Below are positions 60,206 through 64,000 of a stretch of 64,000 nt of DNA, in pieces. The translations under genes and the position numbers were made by a program. Origin of the DNA: a virus. How positions within the stretch are numbered: position 1 is the first letter of the stretch; every line of letters starts with the position of its first letter. Below the pieces are notes generated by a model that saw only the letters and a program-made list of their open reading frames with translations, was not told the DNA's origin and did not search any database. The DNA lies in the IMG/VR virus record IMGVR_UViG_3300020477_001849, positions 1-64,000 of that record; one strand, 5' to 3'.

Positions 60206-62134
60206 TTAGCTGTCTCTCCATAAGTTATTACTAGCGAATGTCAAAACCTCTTCAGCAGAATCTTCAGTGTATCCATACTCATGAATCATTACTGATATCA
60301 TGTCACCATATTTCTTTTGCTGTTCATCATCTCTTGTTTTTGACTTAGTAACAATCCTCGCCATATCCTTGACAGAAGATATGAGATACGATTCAATCGC
60401 TTCCTTTAGGGGTTCATAGCTAGAGTAGTTAACTTTCTCGCCCCTTCTCATCTTAGCAAACATGTATGCAGTAACATCACTTCGGAACCCATCCCTAGAT
60501 GATCCTACAATTCCTATTTGCTCTTCTATAGTCCTCATGAAAGTCTCGTCAGGCTCCATCTCTTCTTTGGTTATTCTATCTTTCAGTTTTTGCCTTGTAG
60601 TTGCAGCTTCGGCATTGTCTAGGTAGTTATCAAATAACGATTGAGCCTGCTCTTCATAAGCAGTGATAAATGCTTTTGCAATTTCTGTTTCTAATATTTT
60701 TAGGTACTCTTCTCTTACAACCTTCTGTATAAGCTCAAGACAGTTATTACGAAATTCTTCATCCACTATTTGCTCTTTGACCTGCCTAGTCAACGAGTCC
60801 ATTACCGATATCGGTGTAATCATAGACTTATCACTATCCGATAGTGCACTATCAAGTGCCTTCATTATAAACCTAGTAGAAATACCTGTCATTCCTTCTT
60901 TTCTAGATTCATCCCTCAGGTCTTTGATGTCTATCTTTTTAACCCTGCCTTTCTCTATAACATCATCGCCATTGTAAATTTTCATTTTAGTTAATAGGTC
61001 ACATTTGCTTGAGGGCTTAAGTCTGGACATAACACTAAACATTGATGCAATTTTTATAGTGTGAGGAGCGATGTGGTCGTTAAATTCAGATCTACCTAAT
61101 TGCTTTTCATAGATTTTTATTTCTTGATCTAATTCTAAAACATATGGCACGTTAATCTTAACAACACGATCAAGAATTGCTTCATTTGTATGCGACGACT
61201 GGAATCGATTCCACTCCGCTTCGTTACAATGTGCGACTATTACTCCATCGAAATAAATCATGTCATTCTTACCAGGAGAAGGTACTCTTTTTTCCTGAGT
61301 TGCAGTTATAACAGTGTGAAGAAATTCAATTTCATTCTTAAATATCTCGACAAATTCTACTATCCCTCTATTTCCAACGTTAAATGCACCATTAAGGGAA
61401 AGGACCCGCGGGTCATCTTCAGGGTATTTATCAAGCTTCGAGATATCCTCAGAGCCTACTAGCACCGATACATCTTGGCTATTTGCATCCATCGGAGGTA
61501 CGGATGCAACCCCACGCCTACCCCTCTGAGAAAAGGTAGACTGTGTTACTGGAAAGTTCTCGTATTCCCCACCAAGATCAGAAAAAAGCATATGCCTTGC
61601 TATAGGACTAATATCACCCTCTATTTTAACACCCAGCATTTTTTCAAATTTACCACGAAGGCTGCGAGGTAAAAGCTGTAAAGGTTCCCCACGCTGTGGG
61701 TCTCCGCTTAAGTGATAATACACATGTCCCTCTAGAACAGATTTTATATGCTCAGTAAGGGCTGATTTTCCAGCACCAACAGGTCCCATCAGCAATAGTA
61801 CCTGGCGACTTTCCTCCCCCTTAAGGGCAGCCGACTTTAAGAATCTCATAATTTTTGCAATTACTCTTTCCATTCCGAAAAAGTCTTCTTGGAAATATTC
61901 GTAAATTTTAATATTGCTGGAATCAAATAGTTTGTGGTGCCTAGGGTCAGATGTGTCCATTGCACTAACACCATGATCCTCTATAGCATCACACAATCTT
62001 TTATGAGATAGTTTCACTACACCTGGATTTTTTGATACTAAATCTAGGTAATCCAAAAAAGTCCCATCAAACTTTTCTTCTTTTTTAGAACTTCTTTGTT
62101 TTTCAATTAGCTTTCGAAAATTTGCCTTAGCCAT
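60206..62134 (-). CDS. prkA: PrkA-family AAA+ serine protein kinase-like protein, 642 aa
   Basis: Bacterial PrkA/YeaG proteins are stress- and sporulation-linked AAA+ proteins with proposed kinase or protease activity. Walker A GPVGAGKS lies at 117-124, after YFQEDFFGMERVIAKIMRFL. VPPMDANSQDVSVLVGSEDI, GIVEFVEIFKNEIEFLHTV and NEAEWNRFQ then follow in family order. A 642-residue length is that of full YeaG (about 644). It is downstream of SpoVR by 18 bases and of YeaH, so all three members of the bacterial trio are here. Confidence 0.92.
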   Translation of the reverse strand: MAKANFRKLIEKQRSSKKEEKFDGTFLDYLDLVSKNPGVVKLSHKRLCDAIEDHGVSAMDTSDPRHHKLFDSSNIKIYEYFQEDFFGMERVIAKIMRFLKSAALKGEESRQVLLLMGPVGAGKSALTEHIKSVLEGHVYYHLSGDPQRGEPLQLLPRSLRGKFEKMLGVKIEGDISPIARHMLFSDLGGEYENFPVTQSTFSQRGRRGVASVPPMDANSQDVSVLVGSEDISKLDKYPEDDPRVLSLNGAFNVGNRGIVEFVEIFKNEIEFLHTVITATQEKRVPSPGKNDMIYFDGVIVAHCNEAEWNRFQSSHTNEAILDRVVKINVPYVLELDQEIKIYEKQLGRSEFNDHIAPHTIKIASMFSVMSRLKPSSKCDLLTKMKIYNGDDVIEKGRVKKIDIKDLRDESRKEGMTGISTRFIMKALDSALSDSDKSMITPISVMDSLTRQVKEQIVDEEFRNNCLELIQKVVREEYLKILETEIAKAFITAYEEQAQSLFDNYLDNAEAATTRQKLKDRITKEEMEPDETFMRTIEEQIGIVGSSRDGFRSDVTAYMFAKMRRGEKVNYSSYEPLKEAIESYLISSVKDMARIVTKSKTRDDEQQKKYGDMISVMIHEYGYTEDSAEEVLTFASNNLWRDS

Positions 62135-62152
62135 TAAGCACCCCGAATATAA

Positions 62153-63460
62153 TTAGATTTCCCATGGTTCTTCTTCAATAATAGTTATTAATTTTGCAAG
62201 ATCACCCCACAATGTACTGACATGTAGTATAACCTCGTCTGCATATGTGAGCTCTAAATCTCTGCCATCGTGATCATGCCTCAAGCATAAAATATTGCCG
62301 TCCTCTATCTTATCTACATAAATCTTAGGTATGGAATTAATACCTACATTTTTTAACAACGACTCTTTTACTAGTTTCCATCCATCGTCATCTGATATTT
62401 CTGACACACTATACGTACCTTTCTGGTTTTTAAATGAAAACAGGTTTAACTCTTCACAATCATCCCTTGTTAGGTATTGCCTAAGAAATGCTTCGTCATG
62501 TGAAACTTCTCTAGCCACAAAACACTCCTCAAGGCCGTGACGTTCCTCTATTTTATTAAACAGATAAAATCCCAAATGATAAGGATTAATTCCTCCTATG
62601 TGAGGCCTAATAACTTGGTTGTGACTTTTTATAAATGGTAGGTGTAAATTTTGGGGCAGGTCAAGTTCATTCATCATCCTATAATGCCAAAAGCATGCCC
62701 AACCTTCATTCATAATTTTCGTTTGTATTTGTGGAATGAAATACCTAGCGTGATCTCTAACTATTTCCATTAGGTCAACCTGCCAATCTTCGAGATTTCT
62801 AGCATGTTCTAAAATGAACCCCAGCAAATCGCGGTCAGGTTCTAGTGGAATTTTCTCAAGATCAAAATCTTCATACATTCCGGATGCATCATTTTTTACT
62901 AACGATGTATATTTTTTCTTTAGTTCCTTATGGGATTCTCTTTCATACGGAAAGCTAGGCACCTGAAATTCTATTGCATGGGCAGAATCCAATATTTGTT
63001 CTACCGCTGCAATTCCTATGCTGGGATCTTCTATGTACCCCTGTATCCTTTTTTTTGCATTTCTAAACCTAGAAACAACAGTCTCAGCACGTGTATTTTG
63101 AAACATTCGATTATTTTTAAAAAAGTCTGAATGCCCTACGCAGTGACACATAATCAGTATTTGTAGATAGAGAGGGTTTTCTCTCATTAAGTACGATATC
63201 GAAGGGTCAGAGTTAATAATAAGCTCGTATGGAAGTCCCTCAGCTCCAGCATTGTACATCTGGTGTGTTCTTTCAAAGCTTTTCCCAAATGACCAGTGAG
63301 AATAATGGCTAGGCATACCATGATAGGCCATATTACCAATCATCTCGAAATAATCACATGTCTCATAAACAATAGGGTACCAGTCTAGGTCATGTGATTT
63401 TGCCAATTCACAAATTTTTTCATCCCATTCAGATAGGTCATCTAAATTCCAATCATTCAT
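62153..63460 (-). CDS. spoVR: SpoVR-family protein, 435 aa
   Basis: SpoVR proteins act in spore cortex formation in Bacillus and in stress responses elsewhere; their biochemical role is not known. The protein has KICELAKSHDLDWYPIVYET, NMAYHGMPSHYSHWSFGKSF and EGLPYELIINSDPSISYLMR at the N-terminus, and CHCVGHSDFFKNNRMF, all strongly conserved in the family. Bacterial forms are about 470-510 aa; this is slightly shorter at the C-terminus. It overlaps the YeaH gene by 8 bases and precedes PrkA by 18, so the trio is one operon. Confidence 0.92.
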   Translation of the reverse strand: MNDWNLDDLSEWDEKICELAKSHDLDWYPIVYETCDYFEMIGNMAYHGMPSHYSHWSFGKSFERTHQMYNAGAEGLPYELIINSDPSISYLMRENPLYLQILIMCHCVGHSDFFKNNRMFQNTRAETVVSRFRNAKKRIQGYIEDPSIGIAAVEQILDSAHAIEFQVPSFPYERESHKELKKKYTSLVKNDASGMYEDFDLEKIPLEPDRDLLGFILEHARNLEDWQVDLMEIVRDHARYFIPQIQTKIMNEGWACFWHYRMMNELDLPQNLHLPFIKSHNQVIRPHIGGINPYHLGFYLFNKIEERHGLEECFVAREVSHDEAFLRQYLTRDDCEELNLFSFKNQKGTYSVSEISDDDGWKLVKESLLKNVGINSIPKIYVDKIEDGNILCLRHDHDGRDLELTYADEVILHVSTLWGDLAKLITIIEEEPWEI

Positions 63461-64000
63461 CTAATTTCCCCCCAAAGATCTTTCTAAATGATGGCCAGAT
63501 GTCCTCTTTAGAGAATATCTTTACTATCTTAAAGTTCTTATCAACCAGGTTTGCAAATGCATTAGAAAGCCTAGAATCTCTATCTTCAAGCCATTGTACT
63601 CGATCACGCTCAGGTTCAATTTCGCAATAACAATAGAGCTGGCAGACATCCTTTAAGGCAACTGCTGCTTCATTGCAACTAGAAGTATCATCAGGCCAGT
63701 TATCACCATCTGAACACTGGAACGTATACACGTTCCATGACTCGGGATGATATCTTTCATTAACTACTTCAAGTGCCCTCTTAAGTGCACTTGAGACTAT
63801 AGTTCCACCCCCGCTTCCTCTAGTGAAAAATTGTTTCTCATTAACTTCATAAGCGGATGTATCATGAGAGATAAATACAATGTCGACATTTTCATAGCGG
63901 TGGCGAATAAACTGGTATATTAGAAAATAAAAGCTTCTTGCTATGAATTTCTTATCCTTGGTCATCGATCCGGAGATATCCATTATAAAAAAGATTACGG
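63453..64000 (-). CDS. yeaH: YeaH/DUF444-family VWA-domain protein, C-terminal part (cut by window edge)
   Basis: The frame remains open to the right edge, with VIFFIMDISGSMTKDKKF where the family usually reads FxxMDVSGSM, so the true start is outside the window. The apparent start Met at 63983 is the Met of that motif. DxSxS is the metal site of a von Willebrand A domain. FFTRGSGGGTIVSSALKRAL and NVYTFQCSDGDNWPDD are conserved in DUF444. In bacteria YeaH is coexpressed with YeaG/PrkA and is thought to work with it. At least 182 codons are visible of an expected 400 or more. Confidence 0.9.
   Translation of the reverse strand, partial: VIFFIMDISGSMTKDKKFIARSFYFLIYQFIRHRYENVDIVFISHDTSAYEVNEKQFFTRGSGGGTIVSSALKRALEVVNERYHPESWNVYTFQCSDGDNWPDDTSSCNEAAVALKDVCQLYCYCEIEPERDRVQWLEDRDSRLSNAFANLVDKNFKIVKIFSKEDIWPSFRKIFGGKLDE

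Overview
This window looks like part of the genome of a large, contractile-tailed, T4-related double-stranded DNA phage, probably marine and probably infecting a Gram-negative host. The phage reading rests on a GPW/gp25 baseplate wedge protein, a gp6/baseplate-J protein, a spike-like protein, several fibre proteins, a gp55-type late sigma factor and a PIN-PhoH protein. Almost every gene lies on the minus strand with stop/start overlaps or gaps of a few bases. Only one small gene, at 55469-55744, is on the plus strand. The marine guess comes from the fibre C-terminal cap module and from memory of similar phages, not from a search. No integrase, attachment site, tRNA gene or bacterial housekeeping operon was seen.

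Layout from left to right; transcription mostly runs right to left. (1) 1-11600: fibre and LamG-containing virion proteins, with a strong intrinsic terminator at 335-371. (2) 11600-22700: giant LamG protein, DNRLRE-like protein, gp6, gp25, a protein of unknown function, a spike-like protein and a small acidic protein. (3) 22715-23768: gp55-type late sigma factor and a small membrane protein. (4) 23765-53890: about 30 kb of glycan genes. These include at least eight glycosyltransferases, paired UDP-glucose-dehydrogenase-like enzymes, a NeuB/NeuA-like set, and an epimerase/SIS/HAD/nucleotidyltransferase-kinase set. There is also an RmlA/RmlB/RfbH/SDR set that should yield a 3,6-dideoxy sugar, and a split heptose kinase/nucleotidyltransferase with a GT9 transferase. 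Methyltransferases, PhyH-type dioxygenases, a deacetylase and a cupin complete the group. (5) 54087-56136: PIN-PhoH, a divergent plus-strand zinc/sigma-region-4 miniprotein, and a complete tmRNA encoding the tag ANDNVEYDYALAA. (6) 56150-60162: an adenine methyltransferase-like protein, a histone-H1-like basic protein, small phage proteins, a YkuK-type RNase H fold and a very divergent GroEL-like protein that has lost the canonical ATP-binding motif. (7) 60206-64000: PrkA (AAA+ kinase family), SpoVR and YeaH/DUF444, a bacterial stress and starvation trio in one phage operon; YeaH runs off the right edge.

How the parts may work together: the late sigma would drive the structural and glycan block. 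The glycan block makes several activated sugars and has many soluble transferases, but I see no flippase, polymerase, ABC exporter or membrane initiating transferase in it. The glycan may therefore be built on a cytoplasmic acceptor such as virion proteins, or may feed into the host's own envelope machinery. The right-hand block (tmRNA, PhoH, GroEL-like, H1-like, PrkA/SpoVR/YeaH) reads as a host-takeover set acting on translation quality control, RNA, proteostasis and the stress state. All function calls come from reading motifs by eye; no database search was run.
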